Assembly (NCBI GenBank): GCA_945786855.1
Contig: CALZGI010000026.1
Location: 1 to 64,000 of the forward strand
Length of the DNA stretch: 64,000 bases
Direction of reading: 5' to 3'
From: Thermodesulfovibrionia bacterium
GTDB taxonomy: Bacteria; Nitrospirota; Thermodesulfovibrionia; UBA6902
Position 1 is the first letter of the stretch. Every line of letters begins with the position of its first letter. This document shows positions 56,348 through 64,000 of the stretch, in pieces. The translations under genes were made by a program, and so were the position numbers. The notes under the pieces were generated by a model, which was not told the origin of the DNA, searched no databases, and saw nothing but the letters and a program-made list of their open reading frames with translations.

Positions 56348-58585
56348 ATGAAAGTGAAAGAAACATATAATAGCCTCAAAAAGGATGTGCTGCAGGTCAA
56401 TGAGTCTCTCTCTTCCCTTCTTACCACTATACTGAAAAAGGCAGATATATCGGAAGTCAGGTTTGAAGAGTGGCAGAAGACCTGTGCTGATATACACCGG
56501 CAGATCGCCGAAGAAGTTGTGCGCGTCGCCGTCATAGGTACGGTAAAGTCGGGCAAAAGCACTCTCGTCAATTCCCTGTTCAAAAACGATTATGTTAAAA
56601 GAGGCGCAGGCGTTGTGACATCGATCGTTACGAGAATCCGCAGAGGAAAACGTTTAAAGGCAACTCTGTTCTTCAAATCCTGGGATGAGGTAAATACCGA
56701 TATCGAACAGGCCCTTTTCATGATGCCCGGTTGGGAACGGCAGCCCGATGACAGGCCCTTTGACATCCGCCGTGAAAAAGATCGCCGATCCCTTCAATCA
56801 GCTCTGGACGGATTGAGTGAAGACCTTCTCATCACAGACGGTGTCCGCAATACAAGCTTTGTACTGCTCTCTCTCTATTTAAAAGGGTACAGCCTCGTGC
56901 GGGAAAAGATTTCAGCCGATTCAATGACTGCCCTTTTCAGCAGTGACCAGTTTTCTGAACACCGGACCTTTGTTGGTGACGATACGCTGGCAGTATATCT
57001 GAAAGACATCGAGCTTGAAATCAAGGATACCGACATAGACCGTTCCATTGAAATCGCTGACTGTCAGGGAAGTGATTCTCCGAACCCTCTTCACCTGGCC
57101 ATGATCCAGGATTACCTGCTCCGCACCCACTTTATCGTGTATGTCGTCAGCAGCCGTACCGGCCTCCGTCAGGCTGATATCAGGTTCCTGTCAATGATAA
57201 AGAAGATGGGCATTTTGGGGAACATCCTTTTTGTAGTCAACAGCGATTTCAGTGAACATGAGTCGCTGAAAGATTTACAGGCACTGATCGAAAAAGTCAG
57301 GGAGGAAGTGGCCTTTGTGCGGCCTGACCCGGATGTGTATACCTTCTCCTCACTTTACAATCTGTTCAGGGATATGTCAGGGAAGCTGGGCAAGAAGGAC
57401 AGCCTTCGCCTCGCCCAATGGGAGGCAGAGGAAGATCTCGTCGCTTTTTCAAAGGATGAGACCGAAAGGTTCAGGACTTCCCTGAACATGAAACTCACCC
57501 AGGAGCGCTTTGGCCTGTTATTGAAAAACCACCTCGGCAGGATGGATGTTATGGCTTCGGGGATAGACCGGTGGGGATGGATGAACAGGGACCTTCTCGA
57601 GAAAGATGCCGATGGAGTTACGGCAACCATTAAAAAAATGGAATATCGCCAGAAGAGAATGGACCAGATCAAGTCCCTGATTCAGAATACGTTAACAGGA
57701 GCAAAAGGCGATATCATGAGGGACTTGAAAAAGGATATTGACCGCTTTTTCAATCCCCCCACGGGGAGAGTACTCGGGCAGACATCAAAATTCGTCAGTA
57801 CCTACACCATTCATACTGACAAATACATGGAAAAATTGTCGAGCTCAGGATTTTCCAACACCCTGTATACAGTATTTCAGGAATTCAAACAATCCCTCGA
57901 CACCTTTATGGCTGAAACGGTCAATCCTGAAATAGCACAGTTCACCGGAAAGATAGAGCGCCGGATCCAGGCCTCCCTCGAGGCAGTTGCAGAGCCATTC
58001 CATGCCGTGGCGTCCGACGACATCGCGGAATTAAAGGCCGTAATCAGCAGCCCCTCCCGAATAGATGACGAAGACGAATCAGCGGGCATAAACCTTCTGG
58101 ACATGGGAGTACTAAAAAGGGTAGCAGGGCTGAAACTGCCGCCCCCTGCCGCTTCGCTTCAGTATTATTCAAGGGTAAGGGCTGAAGCTGTATTGCGCCT
58201 CGGCCTGTACTCCGTGAAGAAATTCTTCAAAAAGGCCTTCAAGAAACAGGCGGGGAATGAACAGGAAGATCAGGTGCACGCACTGGAAGACGGAATAAAG
58301 CTCATTAAACGGGAAACGGAAAAATCAATCACCTTTCATTTCGAAAATTACCGGGAAAATTTCAAATTTCAGTTTGCCGCAAAACTCGTTGAAGCAGCAG
58401 CAGAAAACCTCCACCAGATCCTGATGGAGCAGTACCAGTCCTATAACACAGACATCAAAGCAATGGAGAAAGTGGTGGAGAAAAAGGGAAATGACCGCGA
58501 GGACATGATTGATTTTCTCGGCAGGGTAACTGAGGAATCACAGAGGATACAGTCGGCTATTGAAAAGGCACGGGAAAAACTGTAA
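56348..58585 (+). CDS. dynamin-like GTPase
   Basis: 745 residues. A roughly 60-residue helical lead is followed by a large G domain with G1 VIGTVKSGKSTLVNSLF (about 64-72). The GAGVVTSIVTRI switch region, G3 EIADCQGSDSPNP (the usual DxxG Gly is replaced within DCQGSD) and G4 FVVNSDFSEHE (NSD in place of N/TKxD) follow. Long helical segments come next, probably the stalk, with a basic/hydrophobic stretch (YSRVRAEAVLRLGLYSVKKFFKKAFKKQ) near residue 620 that may be the membrane paddle. It occurs as a single gene, not the tandem pair often seen in bacteria. A role in membrane stress or division is inference. Confidence 0.78.
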   Translation: MKVKETYNSLKKDVLQVNESLSSLLTTILKKADISEVRFEEWQKTCADIHRQIAEEVVRVAVIGTVKSGKSTLVNSLFKNDYVKRGAGVVTSIVTRIRRGKRLKATLFFKSWDEVNTDIEQALFMMPGWERQPDDRPFDIRREKDRRSLQSALDGLSEDLLITDGVRNTSFVLLSLYLKGYSLVREKISADSMTALFSSDQFSEHRTFVGDDTLAVYLKDIELEIKDTDIDRSIEIADCQGSDSPNPLHLAMIQDYLLRTHFIVYVVSSRTGLRQADIRFLSMIKKMGILGNILFVVNSDFSEHESLKDLQALIEKVREEVAFVRPDPDVYTFSSLYNLFRDMSGKLGKKDSLRLAQWEAEEDLVAFSKDETERFRTSLNMKLTQERFGLLLKNHLGRMDVMASGIDRWGWMNRDLLEKDADGVTATIKKMEYRQKRMDQIKSLIQNTLTGAKGDIMRDLKKDIDRFFNPPTGRVLGQTSKFVSTYTIHTDKYMEKLSSSGFSNTLYTVFQEFKQSLDTFMAETVNPEIAQFTGKIERRIQASLEAVAEPFHAVASDDIAELKAVISSPSRIDDEDESAGINLLDMGVLKRVAGLKLPPPAASLQYYSRVRAEAVLRLGLYSVKKFFKKAFKKQAGNEQEDQVHALEDGIKLIKRETEKSITFHFENYRENFKFQFAAKLVEAAAENLHQILMEQYQSYNTDIKAMEKVVEKKGNDREDMIDFLGRVTEESQRIQSAIEKAREKL

Positions 58586-58605
58586 CGTGCAGAAGAGCAA
58601 TAGTG

Positions 58606-58629
58606 CACTTTTGCACTTTTGAACTTTCC
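58606..58629. repeat. 8-nt array (CACTTTTG) after the dynamin-like gene
   Basis: CACTTTTG, CACTTTTG, AACTTTCC in exact phase. It fills the 44-bp gap between two convergent genes. Confidence 0.75.
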
Positions 58630-60747
58630 TTACTCTCCCTCAAGCACAGCACCGTCCATGTTCTTCATGATGTCATCATATTCTTTTTTCGTTTTTTCGT
58701 ACATGGAGGCATTTGCGATTGCAATTCCGCATACTTCTGCGAGTGAAGCAGTGAAGTCTATTTCCTGCCGGGAAAATTCCCTCGGCTCACCGGTGAGAAG
58801 TCTCAGTATACCGAGCACCTTCCCCCTTGCAATAACCGGCAGGGTAAGCATGCTCTTAATGCCTTCTTCCTCCGCTTCCGCTTTATACCTGATCCGGTGG
58901 TCCGTCGAAACATCATAAATGGCTACGGGATTTTCCTTTAAGGCCTCTGTCACATTTTTTTCAGCATCAACAGGGCCTTTGTTCAGGTATCGTTCACTCA
59001 GCCCGTACGCGGCAACAATGGTAAGCTTCTCTCCTGTGTGATCAAGGAGGCGGACTGTTGCGGCTTTCACGTTCATCACCTCGGGGACCTTTCTCACTAT
59101 CATATCAAGGACATCCTTGGGCCGCAGAGAAAAGCTTACCGCCTTGGTAACTTCTTCAAAGACCCGTAGATACTCCCTTTCCTTGGATATTTCCGTTTCA
59201 AAATGTTTTGCGTTTACAATGGCAATCACCGTCTGTTCCGCGATAGCAGACATAAACTTCTGGTCCTCTTCCTTGCATCGCGGCGGTTCTGAGGTATAGA
59301 GCCTGAGTATCCCCATAAGTTTGTTCTGGTACCGCATGGGAATGGACACAATGTTCATAATGCCCTCTTCCATGGCCTCGTTGTAATATTTTGAGTCTTT
59401 GTGTTCCGTAACATCATAGACAGAGACAGGTTTCCCTGCCATCGCATCGTCAATACTTGCATCATAGGACACCGGCCCCGTGTTGACATATTTCTCACTC
59501 AGACCATGATAGGCGACAAGTTCCAGTTCCTTCCTCCCTTCATTTAAGAGACGGAGGGAACTTCCTTTCAAGCCCATTACTTCGGGGATTTTCTGTACTA
59601 TCATATTCAGCATTTCATTGAAATCAAGCGTGGAACTGACCGCCTTTGTTATTTCCTCGAAGACCCTCAGGTACTCCTTTTCTCTCGATACGGCCCTTTC
59701 AAAGCGTCTGGCATTCACTATGGCTATCGCCCCCTGCTCCGCAATCGCCGATATGAACTTCAGGTCTTCTTCAGTATATTTCACCGGCTCAGTCGTGTAC
59801 ATTCTCAGAACCCCGATCACCTCTTTCTCAAAACGGAGAGGGATGGACAGAATGCTTCTTATCCCTTCCTCCATGGCTTCCCTGTAGTACTTTGAATCCT
59901 TATGTTCTGCAATGTCATAGACCGATACGGACTGTCCCGCAAGAGCATCATCAATACTCGCATCATACGCAACAGGGCCTTTGTGCGCATATTTTTCGCT
60001 CAAGCCGTTGTAGGCCGCAAGCTCCAGCTGCTTCGTGTCTCTATTCAGCAAACGGAGGGAACTTGCCTTTACACTCATGACCTTCACAACATTCGTTACG
60101 ATTAACTGCAGGACTTCATCAAGAGAAATACTGCCGCTTATGGACTTGCATATGTTCTGGTAACTTTCGAGATATATCTTCTTCTCAAAAATTTTATCCG
60201 CGCAATCAGGGCACATCCCGTGGGTAAAAATACCGAACCCTTCATTGGTAAGGTAGGTTTCAAGCTGTTCCCAGTAATCTTCATCACTCCTGATTTTTTT
60301 GCACCACCCGCATATGGGAATCAGGCGTTCCTTTTTCTCCGATTTCAGGCGCTGTTCAATTGTGCTGATGCAGTGCCGAATGTCCCTGAAGACAGCTACC
60401 GCACCCGAGACTTTTTCTTTCTCGTACAGCAGGGATACACTTTCTTCAACGGGTATTTTCTTATTGTCTTTTGACTTGAGATAAAAACTTTTACTGATGT
60501 TCTTTTTTTTCTGCAGACAGAGAGCCACAGGAAATTCAAAAGCCTCTAAAGCGGTGCCCTTATCATCCTCATAGGGAAGCCCGCCCTCTTCAATGGTTCT
60601 GCCTACTATATCTGCCGCATTGATCCCCGTGAGAAGTTCCGCGGCCCTGTTCCAGTACTGTATTGTCCGGTCACAGTCGACGAAGTACATACCATCGGTA
60701 ATGGCATCAAACAGGTGCCGATAGTTTTTCCGATTCCAGCCAAACAT
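58630..60747 (-). CDS. PAS-triple GAF sensory protein without output domain
   Basis: 705 residues. A PAS domain comes first (about 1-130; HLFDAITDGMYFVDCDRTIQYWNRAAELLTG). A Cys-rich linker follows (ICGWCKKIRSDEDYWEQLETYL and HGMCPDCADK), common beside PAS domains in signalling proteins. Three GAF domains follow at about 195-345, 370-520 and 540-690. GAF1 and GAF2 are nearly repeats of each other (YDASIDDALAGQSVSVYDIAEHKDSKYY versus YDASIDDAMAGKPVSVYDVTEHKDSKYY). No kinase, GGDEF or phosphatase domain is present. The GAF-GGDEF cyclase gene just upstream in the same orientation (51-bp gap) is a plausible partner. Confidence 0.85.
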   Translation of the reverse strand: MFGWNRKNYRHLFDAITDGMYFVDCDRTIQYWNRAAELLTGINAADIVGRTIEEGGLPYEDDKGTALEAFEFPVALCLQKKKNISKSFYLKSKDNKKIPVEESVSLLYEKEKVSGAVAVFRDIRHCISTIEQRLKSEKKERLIPICGWCKKIRSDEDYWEQLETYLTNEGFGIFTHGMCPDCADKIFEKKIYLESYQNICKSISGSISLDEVLQLIVTNVVKVMSVKASSLRLLNRDTKQLELAAYNGLSEKYAHKGPVAYDASIDDALAGQSVSVYDIAEHKDSKYYREAMEEGIRSILSIPLRFEKEVIGVLRMYTTEPVKYTEEDLKFISAIAEQGAIAIVNARRFERAVSREKEYLRVFEEITKAVSSTLDFNEMLNMIVQKIPEVMGLKGSSLRLLNEGRKELELVAYHGLSEKYVNTGPVSYDASIDDAMAGKPVSVYDVTEHKDSKYYNEAMEEGIMNIVSIPMRYQNKLMGILRLYTSEPPRCKEEDQKFMSAIAEQTVIAIVNAKHFETEISKEREYLRVFEEVTKAVSFSLRPKDVLDMIVRKVPEVMNVKAATVRLLDHTGEKLTIVAAYGLSERYLNKGPVDAEKNVTEALKENPVAIYDVSTDHRIRYKAEAEEEGIKSMLTLPVIARGKVLGILRLLTGEPREFSRQEIDFTASLAEVCGIAIANASMYEKTKKEYDDIMKNMDGAVLEGE

Positions 60748-60797
60748 TAGGTATAATAGTCTCCCGCTTATTAAATATGGTAAAGATTCGTATCCTG

Positions 60798-61904
60798 CTA
60801 TTTTGTTACAGGTAATTTCTTTGCTGCTGAAAAGACTATGTTTTTCGTTGAAAACTTGCCGCGGTACATTGCCTTGTCCGCCATGGTGAGGAGTTCCTCT
60901 TTTGTTTCGGCGTCATCGGGAAAAGATGCGACCCCGAGGCTTGCCGTCAGTCGAACCGAAATGCCCTCCTGCTTGAGAAACTTATTCTTTTCTATCGTCT
61001 TCCTCAGCCTCTCGGCACAGGAAAAGCTCTCGTCATGGGGAGTTTCAGGGAGGATAATGACAAATTCATCTCCACCGTACCGTGCGATTATATCCACTCT
61101 CCTCAGGTTATCGCGGAGAAGCCAGGCTACTTCGATCAGTGCCCTGCTCCCTACAAGATGTCCGTACCTGTCATTAATGGTCTTAAAGTTATCAATATCC
61201 ATAAATACTATTGAGAACATTGCGTTGTAGCGAAGCGCCCGCTCCACTTCCATCTCCAGTACATGATTCATGTGCCGTGCATTGAAGAGATTCGTCAGTT
61301 CGTCGTTCTTCAGCTTCTCATACAAAAAAGCTCGTTCTACCAGCAGGCCCGCATAATTGACCGCTGACATGAGAAGATTCATGTCGTCATCGGTAAAAGG
61401 CCCGCCCCCTTTCTTGTTTGCAAGCCGCAACACACCGACTGTCCGATCTTTAATGATCAGGGGGGCACATATCAATGACGCGATTTTCAGGCCTGCAATT
61501 GCATCCGCCTTTCCGCTAAAGCGCTTATCCCTTGAGACTTCATTTACCTTTAAGGGCAGACCATTATCCATGACCCATCCTGATATGCCTCTCTTTTTGT
61601 TAAAGGAAACCCGCTTTATCTTTTTTGTTGCACGAAGGTGTATTTTTTCAAAAAGCGGTTCATCACTCAGAAAAAGAGAATACTCCTCGGCTCCTGCCAC
61701 TTTTCTCGTCTTTTCAAGAAGAGACCGGAGGCTCTTTTTCAATTCAGCCGCCACGGGCCGTTCATGAAGCACAGAGGTATAGAAGTTCAACTCTTTCTTT
61801 TTCCCTTTGAGCTGCGCCTGAAGGGATGTACTGACCAGCTCCCGGGAATTGTTCATTGTTCGGGCCGGCGATACTTTTTTTTCTTTTTTGAGAATTTTAC
61901 CCAT
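60798..61904 (-). CDS. GAF-GGDEF diguanylate cyclase
   Basis: About 368 residues. The N-terminal coiled region is followed by a GAF domain (about 70-215; [78 protein letters not shown]). A complete GGDEF domain follows ([54 protein letters not shown]), so it should make c-di-GMP. The start at 61904 overlaps the secA stop by 8 nt. The longer frame (61958) would lie inside secA. Coupling to secA is unusual. Confidence 0.9.
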   Translation of the reverse strand: MGKILKKEKKVSPARTMNNSRELVSTSLQAQLKGKKKELNFYTSVLHERPVAAELKKSLRSLLEKTRKVAGAEEYSLFLSDEPLFEKIHLRATKKIKRVSFNKKRGISGWVMDNGLPLKVNEVSRDKRFSGKADAIAGLKIASLICAPLIIKDRTVGVLRLANKKGGGPFTDDDMNLLMSAVNYAGLLVERAFLYEKLKNDELTNLFNARHMNHVLEMEVERALRYNAMFSIVFMDIDNFKTINDRYGHLVGSRALIEVAWLLRDNLRRVDIIARYGGDEFVIILPETPHDESFSCAERLRKTIEKNKFLKQEGISVRLTASLGVASFPDDAETKEELLTMADKAMYRGKFSTKNIVFSAAKKLPVTK

Positions 61905-64000
61905 TGATTCCACAGCATTTTTTGTATTTCTTGCCGCTCCCGCATACGCACGGGTCATTTCTTCCTATTTTTTTATCCTTCACCACTGTCTGAGGCTTCC
62001 CTCCTTCGCCGCTGCTGCTGCCTCGGCCAAAGGTCATTCTTGACGGTTTAGGGGCAAATTTTTTCTCCACAGCGTCCTCTCGTTCGATCTGGATCTTCAA
62101 TAACCTGGCGATTACTTCTGCTGAAACCCTGTCACTCAGGTCGGCAAATATGTCGAAGGCTTCCTTCTTGTATTCAATAAGAGGGTCCCGCTGGCCGTAC
62201 CCCCGCAGGCCCACTCCCTCTTTTAAATGGTCCATGCTCAGGAGATGGTCCTTCCATTGCGTGTCAAGGACCTGAAGCATGATCATTCTTTCAAGATAGT
62301 TAAATGTCTCATCTCCAATTTCCTGTTTCTTTTTCTCATAGGCTTCATTGATATCATCAAGAAGTTTATTCCGAAAATCTTCAAAGCCCGCAAGCTCGAT
62401 CTCCGGGCTTATGGAAAATTGGCCGTACAGCGCCTCCTTCAGACTTTTCAAATCCCATTCATCAGGATGCCTGTCCTCAGGACAGTGGATGGAAAGGATA
62501 TCATCGAGGACATTTTCCTTCATCTCGGCGATCCGGTCCTCCATATTATCAGCAGCGAGAATTGCACGCCTGAATGAATAAATTTCGGTTCTCTGCATGT
62601 TATTCACATCATCATATTCAATCAAATGCTTTCTTATATCAAAATTATGGGCCTCAACCTTTTTCTGTGATGACTCTATGGCCCTTGTCACCCATTTATG
62701 TTCAATCGGCTGGGATTCATCCATGCCAAGTTTTCCCATCAGGCCGGCTATCCTTTCAGACCCGAAAATTCTCATAAGGTCATCTTCCAGGGACAGATAA
62801 AACCGTGATGAACCCGCGTCACCCTGCCGGCCCGAACGCCCCCTGAGCTGGTTATCAATTCTCCTTGCTTCGTGACGTTCCGTTCCGAGTATGTGCAGAC
62901 CGCCCGCGGTAATGACATTCTCCCTGTCCGTTTCACAGGCTTCAACTGCCTTTTCAAGGGACTTTCTGAACTCTTCATCAGTATAGTCCTGCTTTTCTTT
63001 CAACCTGTCCCTTGCTATCCCTTCCGGATTGCCGCCGAGCACAATATCGGTACCACGGCCGGCCATATTGGTCGCAATGGTAACTGCCCCTTTTCTCCCG
63101 GCCTGGGCAATGATCTCAGCTTCATTTTCATGATATTTAGCATTCAGTACAGAATGGGGTATTTTTTTCTTCTTCAGTATGGAGCCCAGCAATTCCGATT
63201 TCTCAATCGAGATTGTACCCACGAGGACCGGCTGCCCCCGCTCATGGCAATCAACGATATCATCAATAACGGCATTGAATTTGGCCCTTTCAGTCTTGTA
63301 GATAACGTCAGCATGATCAGCCCTCACCATGGGCTTGTTGGTAGGGATAACCAGCACATCGAGGTTATAAATCTTTGCAAACTCCTCCGCCTCGGTATCG
63401 GCAGTACCGGTCATGCCGGCCAGCTTGTTGTACATCCTGAAATAATTCTGAAAGGTGATCGTGGCAAGGGTCTGGTTTTCACTGGCGATTTTCACCCCTT
63501 CCTTGGCTTCGATCGCCTGGTGCAACCCGTCTGACCAGCGCCTGCCGGGCATGAGGCGGCCGGTGAACTCATCAACGATGATTACTTCATTATCCTTTAC
63601 AATGTAGTCTACGTCTCTCTTAAAAAGTGCATGGGCGCGCAGCCCCTGATTTACATGGTGCACCAGCTCGACATTCGCAGGGTCATAGAGGTTGCCTGCA
63701 TCAAGAAGCTTTTCAACTTTCACGTTCCCCTCTTCTGTAAGAATAGTGGTCTTGGCCTTTTCATCGATCGTAAAATCTTCCTCTTTTTTCAGTCTGGGGA
63801 TTATTTTGTCAATCTTGTAATACTTGTCAGTCGAGTCTTCGGAAGGCCCCGATATAATTAATGGCGTTCTCGCCTCGTCGATGAGAATACTGTCCACTTC
63901 ATCAACAATGGCAAAATTCAACTCCCTCTGCACATAATCATTTATGTGGTACTTCATGTTGTCCCTCAGGTAGTCAAAGCCGAATTCATTATTTGTCCCG
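61897..64000 (-). CDS. secA: preprotein translocase ATPase SecA (5' part outside the window)
   Basis: The frame is open to the right edge and begins [14 protein letters not shown], so about 700 C-terminal residues are visible. [56 protein letters not shown] and [22 protein letters not shown] are present. [54 protein letters not shown] and the helical scaffold ([41 protein letters not shown]) follow. The protein ends with the zinc-binding SEC-C motif [18 protein letters not shown]. Confidence 0.97.
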   Translation of the reverse strand, partial: GTNNEFGFDYLRDNMKYHINDYVQRELNFAIVDEVDSILIDEARTPLIISGPSEDSTDKYYKIDKIIPRLKKEEDFTIDEKAKTTILTEEGNVKVEKLLDAGNLYDPANVELVHHVNQGLRAHALFKRDVDYIVKDNEVIIVDEFTGRLMPGRRWSDGLHQAIEAKEGVKIASENQTLATITFQNYFRMYNKLAGMTGTADTEAEEFAKIYNLDVLVIPTNKPMVRADHADVIYKTERAKFNAVIDDIVDCHERGQPVLVGTISIEKSELLGSILKKKKIPHSVLNAKYHENEAEIIAQAGRKGAVTIATNMAGRGTDIVLGGNPEGIARDRLKEKQDYTDEEFRKSLEKAVEACETDRENVITAGGLHILGTERHEARRIDNQLRGRSGRQGDAGSSRFYLSLEDDLMRIFGSERIAGLMGKLGMDESQPIEHKWVTRAIESSQKKVEAHNFDIRKHLIEYDDVNNMQRTEIYSFRRAILAADNMEDRIAEMKENVLDDILSIHCPEDRHPDEWDLKSLKEALYGQFSISPEIELAGFEDFRNKLLDDINEAYEKKKQEIGDETFNYLERMIMLQVLDTQWKDHLLSMDHLKEGVGLRGYGQRDPLIEYKKEAFDIFADLSDRVSAEVIARLLKIQIEREDAVEKKFAPKPSRMTFGRGSSSGEGGKPQTVVKDKKIGRNDPCVCGSGKKYKKCCGING

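Overview
The window is a 64 kb chromosomal segment of an anaerobic or microaerophilic Gram-negative bacterium. I infer Nitrospirota (Thermodesulfovibrio-like), with Desulfobacterota as an alternative. The inference rests on a complete anaerobic-type (early cobalt insertion) B12 operon, a superoxide-reductase-like protein, a PilMNOPQ system, a PEP-CTERM protein, a SpeD-SpeE fusion and an AroK-AroB fusion. No 16S rRNA gene is present, so the placement is not proven. The sequence contains no phage, transposase or CRISPR array.

Layout. (1) 1-3057: the 3' end of a Pif1-like helicase with a WYL domain, an HDOD protein, and a BPL_N/glutamine-amidotransferase-like protein. (2) 3300-24390, minus strand: a B12 operon of more than 20 genes. 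It starts at a sigma70-like promoter and a cobalamin riboswitch with an intrinsic terminator. Gene order is cobU, cobT, cobS, cobC, cobQ, cbiB, cobD, cbiA, cbiX-cbiC, cbiM, a CbiN-like gene, cbiQ, cbiO, a 45-aa peptide gene (cbpA-like), its radical SAM partner (cbpB-like), cbiD, cbiET, cbiL, an HD-domain gene, cbiF, cbiG, cobJ/cbiH. (3) 24535-32095: PEP-CTERM protein, DUF2914 protein, B12-type radical SAM enzyme, MltD-like transglycosylase, coiled-coil membrane protein and VWA protein. (4) 32312-37361: tRNA-Pro, SpeD-SpeE fusion, SOR-like protein, TrkA and TrkH. (5) 37783-42348: pilMNOPQ. (6) 42554-45498: aroC and the aroK-aroB fusion. (7) 45568-48180: dnaX, ybaB, recR. (8) 48283-48854: 4.5S-type SRP RNA and two tRNA-Ser genes. 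(9) 48936-58585: tadA, tyrS, manC, a NUDIX gene, pyrF, trpE and a dynamin-like GTPase. (10) 58630-64000: multi-GAF sensor, GAF-GGDEF diguanylate cyclase and secA (5' end beyond the window).

Two families of small repeats run through the region and are its most unusual feature. The first is GC-rich palindromes of about 19-53 bp of GTAGGGGC...GCCCCTAC type. Several are inserted in frame inside cobQ, cbiA, cbiD, cbiET and the BPL_N gene, where they are translated as extra peptide loops. The second is short degenerate tandem arrays with an exact 7- or 8-nt period (for example TGACCTC, CACTTTTG, GTAATTT, AGTTNNN). They occur in spacers, often as inverted pairs, and inside genes. The spacers around the SRP RNA and tRNA-Ser genes consist largely of them.

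Functionally, the B12 operon covers cobalt uptake (CbiMNQO), cobalt insertion (CbiX), corrin ring methylation and contraction, amidation, aminopropanol attachment and nucleotide-loop assembly. I see no precorrin-6A reductase (CbiJ/CobK), no uroporphyrinogen methyltransferase and no ATP:corrinoid adenosyltransferase in the window. The cbpA/cbpB pair looks like a ribosomally made, radical-SAM-modified peptide embedded in the operon next to the cobalt transporter.
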